From NCBI GenBank assembly GCA_016710985.1, contig JADJTX010000021.1:13369-77368 (forward strand): a stretch of 64,000 nt of DNA, in the 5' to 3' direction. The position numbers and the translations under genes were made by a program. The DNA is from Ignavibacteria bacterium (GTDB lineage: Bacteria; Bacteroidota; Ignavibacteria; Tepidaquicellales; Tepidaquicellaceae). A model generated the notes under the pieces. The model worked only from the letters and a program-made list of their open reading frames with translations. It was not told where the DNA came from and made no database searches. Of the stretch, positions 9,419 to 18,618 are shown piece by piece. Position 1 is the first letter of the stretch. Each line of letters begins with the position of its first letter.

Positions 9419-9898
9419 GTGATATATAAATTAGTAAATACTCGAAAGTTGATATTGATTAGAGCAGTGGTTAATTACATACTAATTATTTATTGCATTA
9501 CTGCAGCCAGTAGCTGTATGACGACGACAGAAAGTTTGATAGTCCCGCCGGATTCTCTTAAATCAGGATATCTTACTGAAATCTCGAAATTACAACTTAA
9601 AAACGGAAAACTCATAGACTGTATGGATAAATTAATTCACATTCAAAAGGAATCGGATTCTGCAGAATTTATCGTCATTGAATATGCCGGTATACCGGAT
9701 ACAGTCAAAGAAGGCAGCAAGGGTTATATTTATAATACGAGGATGAGTGAAATGAAAATTCAGCTCAGTGATGTTCAGAAAATTTATCAGGATAAATCAA
9801 AGGTCAATGCACCGCTGACAGTGCTTATGGTATTTGGCAGTATATTTGTGTTTGGCATTCTGCTTATGGTTATATCCGGCGGTCCGTTTGGAAATTAG
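9419..9898 (+). CDS. Short lipoprotein, distant paralogue of the 38522-44011 family
   Basis: The GTG at 9419 is preferred over an upstream TTG because it puts the lipobox Cys (AASSC) at residue 33, exactly as in the paralogue at 38522. The mature part repeats that family's N-terminal plan: PPDSLKSGYL, then KLQLKNGKLIDC, then a closing IQLSDVQKIY strand. It ends in a single membrane helix (LTVLMVFGSIFVFGILLMVI). It lacks the large C-terminal CPF(I/V)YS domain, as does the 41928 gene. It is predicted to be lipid-anchored in the cell envelope. I know no function for the family. It lies 24 bp after the radical SAM gene and may share its transcript. Confidence 0.65.
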   Translation: MIYKLVNTRKLILIRAVVNYILIIYCITAASSCMTTTESLIVPPDSLKSGYLTEISKLQLKNGKLIDCMDKLIHIQKESDSAEFIVIEYAGIPDTVKEGSKGYIYNTRMSEMKIQLSDVQKIYQDKSKVNAPLTVLMVFGSIFVFGILLMVISGGPFGN

Positions 9899-9972
9899 AG
9901 TGAATCAGTAAAATTCTCCGGAGCTTCAATATCCCCAATTTAAACAACAAACTAATTATTGTTCTTTTCTTA

Positions 9973-10016
9973 TGACAATTCTATGACAATTCAAAATTTC
10001 AGATTATTTAAATTTG
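9973..10016 (+). promoter_or_regulatory. Tandem TGACAATT promoter (site c), upstream of 10241
   Basis: TGACAATTCTATGACAATT (9973-9991), second box at 9984, TAAATTTG at 10009-10016: spacing 25. The leader to 10241 is unusually long (about 220 bp) and contains a CTD remnant. Confidence 0.65.
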
Positions 10017-10103
10017 GTCAGAAATAAAACGAAAATCAGCAACTGATAATAATCATATTTTTTAATGACATGAATCATACTTGTTAATTAAAAAATTTAT
10101 TCG

Positions 10104-10175
10104 AGCGTAGTTTATTTTTACAGCCTCACTGCCGGTGAGTTTACGGATACGACGAGGATGATGCTTGTTAAATGA
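10104..10175 (+). pseudogene. Orphan remnant of a T9SS C-terminal domain
   Basis: The 72 bp translate in one frame to SVVYFYSLTAGEFTDTTRMM followed by LVK and a stop, the last 23 residues of the sorting domain seen across the window. There is no start or cargo upstream; AT-rich DNA and promoter site c precede it. It is probably left from deletion of a secreted-protein gene or from CTD recombination. It makes part of the 5' leader of the next gene. The rest of the gap 9899-10240 is AT-rich with a TCAATTA word repeat. Confidence 0.75.
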
Positions 10176-10240
10176 CAATTATCAATTATCAATTATCAAT
10201 GTTCATTATTATTTATTCATTAAAGAAAGAGGTTATTCAA

Positions 10241-12411
10241 ATGAAAAAGATATATGCATTTGCTTTACTATTCATTTTAAATTTTTCAACGGTATCAGCG
10301 CAGGGAACATGGCAGTGGCAGAATCCCCTGCCGCAAGGAAACAATTTAAATTCAATTACTTTCATTAACAGTTCAACTGGATATTCAGCCGGAGATGCCG
10401 GTATGATAATGAAGACGACCGATGCGGGCGTAAGCTGGTCAATTCTGAAATCCGGTACTTACAACAGGCTTGCTTCAGTTGATTTTACTGATCAGCAGAA
10501 CACCGGATATGCAGTTGGTTCAAATGGAATAATCCTTAAAACTACAGATGCAGGTTTGACCTGGGCTGATATATCTCAGAACAACGAGGAAGTTTACTAT
10601 TGTGTAAATTTTCCGACTGACAATCTGACCGGTTATTTAACCGGTGTAAAAACAACAGATACACTCGGAGTCATTTATAAAACAATTAATGGCGGGGTAA
10701 GTTGGCTTCCGTTGAACCCCGGAATAAACGGAGTATTCAATGAAATTGATTTTCCGGAAAACAGCAATACAGGTTATGTCTGCGGAAGAGATTACAGTAA
10801 TGTAAATCCCATAATTTTAAAAACTACAAACGGAGGTACAACATGGATTAATCAGAGTCAGGGGCTGACGGGTACTTTTTATTCGATGTGTTTTCCGCAA
10901 AACAGTCAGACGGGATATGTCACGGGATATCCGGGAAAGATTTATAAAACAACAAACGGAGGAACAAACTGGATATCACAATTGTCCGGGTCAACTGCAC
11001 AATTCTATTCAATTGATTTTCCGGGAGATGATCAGACAGGAGTTGTAGTTGGTACATTCGGATATTATATGCGAACTTCTAATGGTGGAGTTAACTGGAC
11101 AGGTTACACTGTACCGGATCCAAATAGTACTTTCATGTATTCCGTTTCTTTTCTAAATGCAAACACCGGAGTTACTGGAGGAATGACAGGTGCTTTGTTA
11201 AAGACTACTGATTCAGGAATTTCCTGGTACAGCATAAGGAGCGGACCTGCCAAATGGACCGAATCAGTTTGCTTCCCTGTAAACAGTCAGACAGGATATG
11301 TATGCGGGTCAGGTATGATAATGAAAACAACTAACTCAGGTACCGAATGGCTACCGCAATCGGCAGAGGGTAATACAGTAATGTTTGAGGAAATATTATT
11401 TCCTTTCGATAATCAAACAGGTTACGTCGTTGGCAGCTCCGGAAGAATCTACAAGACTATAGACGGCGGACAGAATTGGGTCCGGCAAATTGTAATTGGA
11501 GTGGGAGGTGATTTTAATGATATTAGCTTTCCGGTAAATGCAAATACAGGATACATCTGTGGTGACATGGTCATTCTCAAAACTACTAATGGAGGTGACA
11601 ATTGGGAACGAATGAGTTCGCTGGCAATTTATTTCAACTCTATAAGTTTTCCGGTTGATAATGAAACAGGATATGTATGCGGTGAATCGGGATCTTCAGG
11701 CAGTATTTATAAAACGACAAATGGAGGTGTTAACTGGATTCTACAGAATACAGGACTTGTCATGGGCTTTGTTGATATTCAGTTTCCGAATGATGTTCAA
11801 AACGGATACGCTGTTGAATGGGCAGGCAAGATATTCCGAACTACAAATGGTGGGACTAACTGGATTGCATACCAATCAGGTGTGAATACGTACGGGATCT
11901 GCTTCCTGAAAATAATCTGACAGGATATGTTTCAGGGGGAAGTTATGGTGCATCCTATCTGCTGAAGACGACAGACGGCGGTCAAATCTGGGACAAACTA
12001 AATATTCCTTACAATAATCAGATTACTGCGGGTTTGTTTTCCGCATAATTTTGATACAGGTTTGTCGTTGGAGTCACAGGAGCAATTTTAAAAACAAATG
12101 ACGGCGGAGGATTTGTTGGTATCAGTGTGATCAGTGAGAACATTCCGGAGCAATATTTTCTGGGTCAGAATTATCCTAATCCTTTCAACCCGGTCACGAA
12201 GATCAATTACGAATTACGAGTTACGAGTTACGCAGAGCTTGTAGTATATGATGTTTTGGGTAAGGAAGTTACTACACTTGTAAATGTAAAGCAAAGTCCG
12301 GGTACGTATCAGGTTGAGTTTGACGGAAGCGGATTACCAAGCGGAGTTTATTTTTACAGAATTAATGCAGGTGAGTTTACGGAGACGAAGAGGATGATAC
12401 TTGTGAAATAG
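10241..12411 (+). CDS. Secreted Ycf48-like beta-propeller with T9SS CTD, frameshifted near its 3' end
   Basis: The ATG at 10241 gives a signal peptide ending STVSAQG; an earlier in-frame ATG only adds repeat-derived residues. Thirteen or so blades follow the pattern F(P/N)xNxxTGYVxG, then ILKTTNGGTxW, as in the Ycf48/Hcf136 photosystem-assembly family and related sialidase-like propellers. The long frame stops at 11920, but blades continue in other frames (for example TGYVSGGSYG) to about 12046 and again after 12062, reaching an intact sorting domain (QNYPNPFNPVTKINYELRV to TETKRMILVK, stop 12411). At least three indels must be corrected. It is a surface protein of unknown ligand; a photosystem role is not implied. 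The CTD has the AATTACG/AGTTACG word variant. Confidence 0.75.
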
Positions 12412-12412
12412 T

Positions 12413-12664
12413 GACATTTGTCCTGAGATAAAACTATTAAATGACGAATCTAACAATAAAAAAATATATTAAACACCGTAGGGATAAAATATTGGTAACA
12501 ATTCGGGGGGAATATTTTAATGCATATTGTCAAACTGCCTTATATTCAATCCCTACGGGATTAATTTCGTGTGTCATTAATTTCTACCAAACATAACATC
12601 CCTACGGGAATTGATTCGGTTTGCTTAATTGTTTGATCAACAAGTCATAGGACAAATGTCCTGA
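12413..12664. repeat. Composite intergenic repeat: GACATTTGTCCT arms around ATCCCTACGGGAT units
   Basis: GACATTTGTCCTG at 12413 and its inverse AGGACAAATGTCCT near 12650 bracket three CCGTAGGGAT-type units: 12476-12485 (forward) and 12549-12561 and 12598-12610 (inverse), near ATATTGGTA/CTACCAA words. I recall CCTACGGGAT repeats as REP-like elements in many environmental genomes. The arms match the AGGACATTTGTCCT after the gene at 5519. The gap 12412-12769 holds nothing else. Confidence 0.65.
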
Positions 12665-12769
12665 TTGTAAGTAATACAATGTTCAATGTCTTTGATTCCT
12701 GTTGAACAGAATTGTTTTAATACTTTGTTCAGCAAACTGATACTATTAAATGATAAATGATAACTGACT

Positions 12770-13995
12770 TCAGCTTCCCCACCCGTCTTTTAAAACCCTC
12801 GCAGCATTCTCACCTAAAATTTTTTTAACATTCCCGTTTGAAATTCCTTCTTTCATTAAAGCTTCTGTCAGGCGGGGAAAATTAATGTAATCAGCAAGGT
12901 CATCACATGGATCTGTAAAACCGTCCAGGTCAGTTCCAATGGATATATAATCAAAGATTCCGTTACTAACTCAATATGCTTGATTGTCCTGACTATATGT
13001 TTTATTCCGGCTTCATATTCAAAAATTGAATCTTCAATTCCGGTAAGCCAGTAGTTATTAAATATAATGCCGATTGTACCGTTACAGTCTTTGATTTTTA
13101 ATATCTCTTCATCCGAAACATTTAACTGCTTATTATAAAAGTGCTGAATTCCGGTATGTGAGAAAACTAATGGTCTCTTTGAAGATCCGCGTGAATTATT
13201 AATTACAAAAATCTGATCCCTTGCTGTTTTATTTGAGTGAACCAAATCAACTATCATTCCTATGTCAAGCATTTTCTTAACTACTTCCTGCCCGACATAC
13301 GAAAGTCCTTCATCATCATTAAAATCATAATTAAAAAATAATCCCTGAATAACTATTGGAGGTAAACCCTGTGTTGACTCCACTATGTTATTTCTAAAAA
13401 AATGTCCGAGAGTCATCAGACAAACACCCCTTGAAAAAAAGTTCTGAAGTCTGATCAGATAATCATCAAGATTATCATAATGTCTTCCTAAGCTGTGCGC
13501 TCCTTCGATGCTGTGCAAGACAACTATATTACCGTCATCAACAGCATCATTAAATTCACTGTAGCTCTTTGGAATAGTAATTTTTTCACCCTGCACAATT
13601 AATTCTTCAATTTGATTTTCAAATTTATCAAGTATCTGTAAAGTCTGCAAATATGGAGTTTCCGGAGTGTCAGTATTTTCTACACCTCTTATTACTTCAG
13701 GGAAGAATAAATCCAAAACAGGCTCAACAAAAGGAATTAAATTACAATATTTTTCAAATCCGTTTTCGGGTAAATAAACAGAAGAAAAGATTGCGTCGAC
13801 ACCTCCTTTTTTCATCTTGGGTAAAGTAACCTGAGTTGTGAAGGGATCAAAACCTTTGCTCTTTACCGGGTGATCAGGAGGAAATTCCTGTTTGAACTTT
13901 CTGTCAAACAAATACGATTTTAACGAAGGATGACAATGGATATCCATCACTAATGATTCGTTATGTAATTTTAAAGCTTCAGCACTTATACTCAT
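12770..13995 (-). CDS. Membrane dipeptidase family (peptidase M19), one frameshift near the C-terminus
   Basis: The gene runs from ATG at 13995. The N-terminal metal site appears as MDIHCHPS. The bridging Glu lies in HSIEGAHSLG, and the later metal His residues in VDLVHS and VFSHTG. The long frame diverges after HIELVTE (near plus 12965); in the next frame the expected C-terminal motif IGTDLDGFTDPCDDLADY follows and the protein ends ARVLKDGWGS at 12770, so one base is missing or extra. The corrected length (about 408 residues) suits the family. Family knowledge: Zn-dependent hydrolysis of dipeptides, often of peptidoglycan or D-amino-acid-containing origin. No signal peptide is seen, which suggests the cytosol. 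The neighbouring minus-strand lipoprotein gene lies 87 bp upstream of its start. Confidence 0.8.
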
Positions 13996-14082
13996 GATAT
14001 TAAATGATTTAAATTAGAAAAAATATTTATAGAATTGAACTTTGAGTTTTAAACATGGAGGATATCTTTTTATAATCCAGAC

Positions 14083-14465
14083 TTAAAAATTAAACTTGTC
14101 AACCAGACTACCATCAATAATGACTCTTATTTCATAAAAATTTTTATTTGTTGTAGTTCCGTCGGATGAAGTAATAGTTTCGGATATCCTGTAACCGTTC
14201 ATTATTACTGTTTTTCCACGGTACATTCCTTTTTGATAAATGATCTTTTCATCGTCGGAAAAGTCTCTGATAAAACCACGGAATCATTTATTACACACAT
14301 ATACGCAGGCATCCACTTTTTTAAAGGATGTTTTTCTATGACCTTAACACTCCAGCTCTCCCCGCCCTCCGCATTCCTGTAAGAGCTCATTTGCGTTGAT
14401 GAAGAGCAGCCATTCATAATCAGAAAAATCACAAATAGTAAATATTTTAAATTTAAGTTTCTCAT
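14083..14465 (-). CDS. Small lipoprotein, unknown function, one probable frameshift
   Basis: The N-terminus is a classic lipoprotein signal (LLFVIFLIMNGC, Cys at about residue 20) followed by a Ser-rich linker. The first frame stops at 14205, just after an AAAAAGG run. Adding one G gives a natural continuation (KKGMYRGKTVIMNGYRISE, then NFYEIRVIIDGSL and a stop at 14083), about 127 residues in all. The C-terminal half is strand-rich. I do not recognise the family. It has its own tandem TGACAATT promoter on the minus strand. The downstream dipeptidase gene lies about 90 bp away and could be co-transcribed. Confidence 0.6.
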
Positions 14466-14530
14466 AAATTTCTCCTTTGTCAGGATTTGTTATCAGGCAA
14501 ATTACTTTTACACCTGACTTTTGATCTGTT

Positions 14531-14574
14531 TAAAACTAAATAAAACGGAAACTAAAAATGTCATGGAATTGTCT
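14531..14574 (-). promoter_or_regulatory. Tandem TGACAATT promoter (site h, minus strand)
   Basis: On the minus strand, AGACAATTCCATGACATTT starts at 14574. The second box begins at 14563 and TAGTTTTA at 14538, spacing 25. The leader to the ATG at 14465 is about 65 bp. This is the only minus-strand copy. Confidence 0.6.
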
Positions 14575-14616
14575 ATTAAACCGGATTATTCCGGATAAAC
14601 GAAAAATTTTTATAAA

Positions 14617-14662
14617 GTATGACATTTATCATACAACAATAGAATCATTATGCTTATTTTTG
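14617..14662 (+). promoter_or_regulatory. CRP/FNR-like operator and promoter of the hdr-flx operon
   Basis: The palindrome GTATGACATTTATCATAC (14617-14634; core 14619-14632, centre 14625.5) is followed by TATTTTTG at 14655-14662, a match to the TAnnTTTG -7 element. There is no TTG or TGAC box at -33. If transcription starts 5-7 bp after the -7 box, the palindrome is centred near -42, where class II activators of the CRP/FNR family bind. The activator is inferred. Confidence 0.6.
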
Positions 14663-14763
14663 TATAGAGAATTCAAGATAATTTCAAAAATTTCTTGGAT
14701 GCAAATCATCCTGCTTCACTGAATGATATGCGGTAGTTTTAGAGTCGAAAGGCGGATGAAATT

Positions 14764-15429
14764 ATGTCAGCAAATACATCTAAAGATACAAAAAAACTTC
14801 AACCCAGCTTTGTAACATCGCCACCCGCGCCGGATTCCTGTCAGAATACTTATAATAATTCCGATCATACGCAAAAGCATACAGTTGCAGATGAAATTTC
14901 CGAAAGAACTTTTCAGGATGTAAGTTTGTGCTATCAGTGCGGAAAATGTTCTGCAGGATGTCCGATAAGATATTACATGGACATTGCACCGAATAAAGTT
15001 GTCAGATTAATTCAGTTAGGATATTATGACGAAGCATTGAAATCTGAGACGCCATGGCTTTGTGCAGGCTGTCTGACATGCTCTACAAGATGTCCGAAGG
15101 AATTTGACCTTGCGAAGTTCATGGATGCAGTCCGTGAAATTGCAATTGAAAAAGGAGTTGAAGTTAAACAGAAGAATATCATAAAGTTTCATCAGGCATT
15201 TCTTGATCAGATAAGGAAACACGGGAGGTCATATGAGGTCGGGCTTGTTGCTGAATATAAAATGAAAACGCTGGATTTGCTGCAGGACATTGATTCCGCT
15301 CCGGGTTTGTACTTAAAGGGTAAGCTTGGAATTTTACCGCATAACATTAAAGACAGAAAAGTTATTAAAAATATTTTTAAAAAAACAAAAAATAAAACCG
15401 ACAACAGAGACACTGAGAGTACATATTGA
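14764..15429 (+). CDS. hdrC: Heterodisulfide reductase subunit C-like (HdrC)
   Basis: The 221-residue protein carries two [4Fe-4S] motifs: Cys56, 59, 62, 66 (CYQCGKCSAGCP) and Cys100, 103, 106, 110 (CAGCLTCSTRCP), the HdrC fold that links HdrA to HdrB. The first 45 residues are a low-complexity Ser/Pro/Thr extension not usual for the family. The C-terminus has about 60 extra residues with a Lys-rich end. Family knowledge: cytosolic electron transfer in the HdrABC flavin-bifurcating complex. It is the first gene of a seven-gene set, about 100 bp after the palindrome-linked promoter, with a GGCGGA Shine-Dalgarno-like stretch before the ATG. No frame problems. Confidence 0.88.
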   Translation: MSANTSKDTKKLQPSFVTSPPAPDSCQNTYNNSDHTQKHTVADEISERTFQDVSLCYQCGKCSAGCPIRYYMDIAPNKVVRLIQLGYYDEALKSETPWLCAGCLTCSTRCPKEFDLAKFMDAVREIAIEKGVEVKQKNIIKFHQAFLDQIRKHGRSYEVGLVAEYKMKTLDLLQDIDSAPGLYLKGKLGILPHNIKDRKVIKNIFKKTKNKTDNRDTESTY

Positions 15430-15445
15430 CACAGAGATCAGTTAC

Positions 15446-15478
15446 TGACAATTGTTATAGATTCTTGAATTATTTTTA
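15446..15478 (+). promoter_or_regulatory. Possible internal promoter upstream of hdrB (single TGACAATT box)
   Basis: TGACAATT at 15446 and TATTTTTA at 15471 have the same 25-bp spacing as the tandem promoters, but no second box lies 11 bp upstream. It sits in the 137-bp gap between hdrC and hdrB. A strong AAGGAGG ribosome-binding site (15555-15561) precedes hdrB. Confidence 0.45.
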
Positions 15479-15566
15479 ATAAAATTAAATTTCGAAAAAG
15501 CCTTTATTCAAAGGAGACAAATCAGAAAGTACAATAAAATTTTAAACCTTCTTTAAGGAGGTCATT

Positions 15567-16454
15567 ATGAATTATGGATATTTTCCCGGTTGTTCACAAA
15601 CAGGTTCAGCAAAAGAATATGACATTTCTCTCAGGAGAGTAATTGATAAACTCGGTGTATCTTTTGACGAGATCGAAGACTGGTCCTGCTGCGGCGCTAC
15701 ATCAGCTCACGCAACCAATCACAAACTATCGACGGCACTTGCAATGAGAAACATCATGCTTGCAGAGCAGCAGGGTATGGAAAGCATTATTGCGCCCTGT
15801 GCAGCTTGTTATAACCGTCTGATAATGTCACAGTTTGAAATAGCAAATCACAGCGGAGTCAAACAGGAAACTGAAAAATTATTATCCTCAAAATTTCTCA
15901 AGGATATAAAAGTATTTAATGTGTTAGAGCTCTTTCTGAAGATCGGGATTAATAAAATTGCTGAAAACAGAAAGCGTGAATTGAGTGATCTTAAAGTTGC
16001 ATGCTATTACGGATGCCTTCTTGTGCGACCTGCGGCTATTACAAAATTTGATGATGCTGAACAGCCGACATCAATGGAGAAGATAGTAGAATCTACAGGA
16101 GCACATACTATTGACTGGAATTATAAAGTCGAATGCTGCGGAGCTGCTCATTCAATTGCAAGAAGAGATATAGTTGTGGATCTTTCAAAAAATATTATAG
16201 ATGATGCCAGAGCGCATGGAGCAAACGTCATGGCGGTTGCCTGTCCGATGTGCCACACGAATCTTGACATGCGTCAGAGAGCTATGAGGAGAAAATATCC
16301 GGGTCATGAAGAATTTCCGGTATTGTATCTGACGGAACTGATCGGGCTTGCTCTTGGGATGAATGAAAGAGAGCTGGGGATTGATCTTCACTATATCGAT
16401 TTTAAATATGCTGATTCAGCTTTGGAAAATTCAATTGCAAATAAGATGGGATGA
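15567..16454 (+). CDS. hdrB: Heterodisulfide reductase subunit B-like (HdrB)
   Basis: The 295-residue protein has the two CCG domains that bind the noncubane [4Fe-4S] clusters. The first runs from YFPGCS through WSCCGAT to APCAACYNRL. The second runs from YYGCLLVRP through VECCGAAHS to ACPMCHTNLD. All expected Cys residues are present. Family knowledge: HdrB is the catalytic site where a disulfide substrate is reduced; in non-methanogens the physiological disulfide is often unknown, and DsrC-like proteins have been proposed. The ATG is fixed by a perfect AAGGAGG 5 bp upstream. hdrA starts 12 bp after the stop. Confidence 0.92.
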   Translation: MNYGYFPGCSQTGSAKEYDISLRRVIDKLGVSFDEIEDWSCCGATSAHATNHKLSTALAMRNIMLAEQQGMESIIAPCAACYNRLIMSQFEIANHSGVKQETEKLLSSKFLKDIKVFNVLELFLKIGINKIAENRKRELSDLKVACYYGCLLVRPAAITKFDDAEQPTSMEKIVESTGAHTIDWNYKVECCGAAHSIARRDIVVDLSKNIIDDARAHGANVMAVACPMCHTNLDMRQRAMRRKYPGHEEFPVLYLTELIGLALGMNERELGIDLHYIDFKYADSALENSIANKMG

Positions 16455-16466
16455 GGAGAATGAAAA

Positions 16467-18465
16467 ATGAAAATCGGAGTATTCATATGTCATTGCGGCG
16501 AGAATATAAGCAGTACTGTTGACTGTCCGCGTGTTGCCCGGGAGTGTGAAAATTTTTTCAGGAGTTGAATATTCGACTGATTACAAATATATGTGTTCGG
16601 ATCCGGGTCAGAATCTTATAAAGGAAGCAATCCATAAATACAGACTCGACGCTATTGTTGTCGGCTCCTGCTCGCCTCACATGCACGAAAGAACATTTCG
16701 TAACGCTGCGGTCTCTGCCGGAATAAATCCATTCATGGTCGAAATAGCAAACTTACGTGAACATTGTTCGTGGGTGCATGATGACATAGAATCATCAACT
16801 CACAAGGCAATTGAACTCGTTCGTATGGCGATTGAAAAAGTGAAGCGTGACAAGCCATTAACCAAGATAAATGTGCCCGTAACAAAAAGAGTTCTTGTAA
16901 TAGGCGGAGGCATCGCCGGAATACAGGCGGCGCTTGATGTAGCCAATGCAGGATATGAAGTTGTGCTTGTGGAAAAGGAGCCTTCGATAGGGGGACACAT
17001 GAGTCAGCTTTCCGAAACATTCCCGACGCTCGATTGTTCACAGTGTATTCTTACACCGCGCATGGTTGAAGTTCACCAGCATCCCAAGATAAAATTATTA
17101 TCATATTCCGAAGTAGTAAAAGTCGAAGGCTTCATCGGTAATTTCAAAGTTACCATTAAAAAGAAGGCGCGTCACATTAATGAAGACCTTTGTTCCGGCT
17201 GCGGATTATGCATCACGAAATGTCCCATAAAGAAAAAAGCTTACAATTCATTTGAAGAAGATCTGGCATTCAGGTCTGCAATATATATTCCTTTCCCTCA
17301 GGCAATTCCGAATATACCTGTGATAGACGAGACTGTTTGTACTTATTACAAGACCGGAAAGTGCGGAATGTGCGTGAAGGTTTGTGACAGGCAGGCGATT
17401 GATTTTGATCAGAAGGATACAATGCTTGTCGCTGATATCGGAGCTATAATTGTAGCGACCGGATTTAAACTCTACAGCATTGATAAAAAATCAGCTGACT
17501 CTAAGTATAAAGGTTACGGTGAATACGGTTACGGGAAATACCGTGATGTGATAGACGGGCTTCAGTTTGAAAGGATTGCAAGCGCATCGGGTCCGACGTC
17601 CGGTGAGATCAAACGGCCTTCAGACGGGAAAGAGCCAAAGAAGATTGCATTCATTCAATGTGTCGGCTCGCGTGATGATTCAAAAGGAATTTCATACTGC
17701 AGTAAGATATGCTGCATGTATACTGCAAAGCAGGCGATGCTTTACAAACATAAAGTGCACGACGGTGAAGCTTATATTTTCTACATGGATATCCGTGCAG
17801 GCGGGAAAATGTATGAGGAGTTTGTGAGACGCGCGATTGAAGAAGACGATGTAAAATACATACGGGGAAGAGTTTCAAGAATTTATGAAAAGAACGGAAA
17901 GTATATTGTCAAAGGTGAAGATACAATTGCGGGAATGCCGGTGGAAATTGAAGCGGATATGATTGTACTTGCAACTGCAATGATACCTCAGGACAATGCG
18001 GCTGATCTTGCGAGAACGATCGGAGTCCCTTATGATAAATACGGATTTTACAATGAATCTCACCCTAAGCTGAAACCGGTTGAAAGCACAACGGCAGGGA
18101 TATTTTTAGCGGGAGCATGCCAGTCTCCAAAAGACATCCCCGAATCCGTTGCAATGGCATCGGCTGCAGCCTGTAAGACAATAATCCTTCTTTCATCAGA
18201 CACACTTGAACGAGAACCTGTAGTTGCAAAAGTGAATGAAGATCTTTGTGCAGGATGTTTTTATTGTAAGAAAGTATGTCCGTTCGGTGCGGTGGAAGTA
18301 AAGGATGTAAAAGATATTAACGGAATTGTATATAAAGAAGTCGCTTATATTAATCAAGGTGTTTGTCAGGGATGCGGGACATGCACTGCTACGTGTCTTT
18401 CTAAATCCATAGAACTGGCGGGATTTAATAATGAAGAGATATTTGCTGAGATAGCAGCTCTTTAG
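16467..18465 (+). CDS. hdrA: Heterodisulfide reductase subunit A-like (HdrA), one frameshift near the 5' end
   Basis: The true start is the ATG at 16467: its frame reads MKIGVFICHCGENIS, the conserved HdrA N-terminus, then fails near 16535-16555 around a GAAAATTTTTTC run. The next frame continues with VEYSTDYKYMCSDPGQ and runs to 18465, about 666 residues. It has a Rossmann FAD site (VLVIGGGIAGIQAALDVA), the HdrA segment LDCSQCILTPRM, a ferredoxin motif CSGCGLCITKCP, a second cluster region CGMCVKVCD, the CVGSRDDSKGISYCSKICC motif, and a C-terminal two-cluster ferredoxin (CAGCFYCKKVCP, CQGCGTCTATC). Family knowledge: this is the flavin-bifurcating subunit, coupling exergonic disulfide reduction to ferredoxin reduction. 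I treat the frameshift as a sequence error because everything downstream is intact. Confidence 0.9.
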
Positions 18466-18590
18466 ATAATTGATAATTGATAATTGATAGTTGATAATTG
18501 ATAGTTGATAGTTGGTAATTGATAGTTGATAATTGTTGATAGTTGAGGTTGGCTAATACTGTAACTCGTAATTCGTAACTCGTAATTTGA
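18466..18590. repeat. Word-repeat array inside the hdr-flx operon
   Basis: About eleven TTGATAA/TTGATAG words (to about 18545) are followed by GTAACTCGTAATTCGTAACT. The latter is the reverse complement of words coding part of the sorting domain at 12205-12232. The array fills the gap between hdrA and flxD. Confidence 0.8.
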
Positions 18591-18618
18591 AATATTTAAT
18601 ACTCAATACTAAGAAAAA

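Noticed and set aside
10241..12411. Photosystem II assembly role for the Ycf48-like proteins
   Set aside because: They are secreted, carry T9SS or dockerin-like ends, and no photosynthesis gene is present; only the propeller fold is shared.
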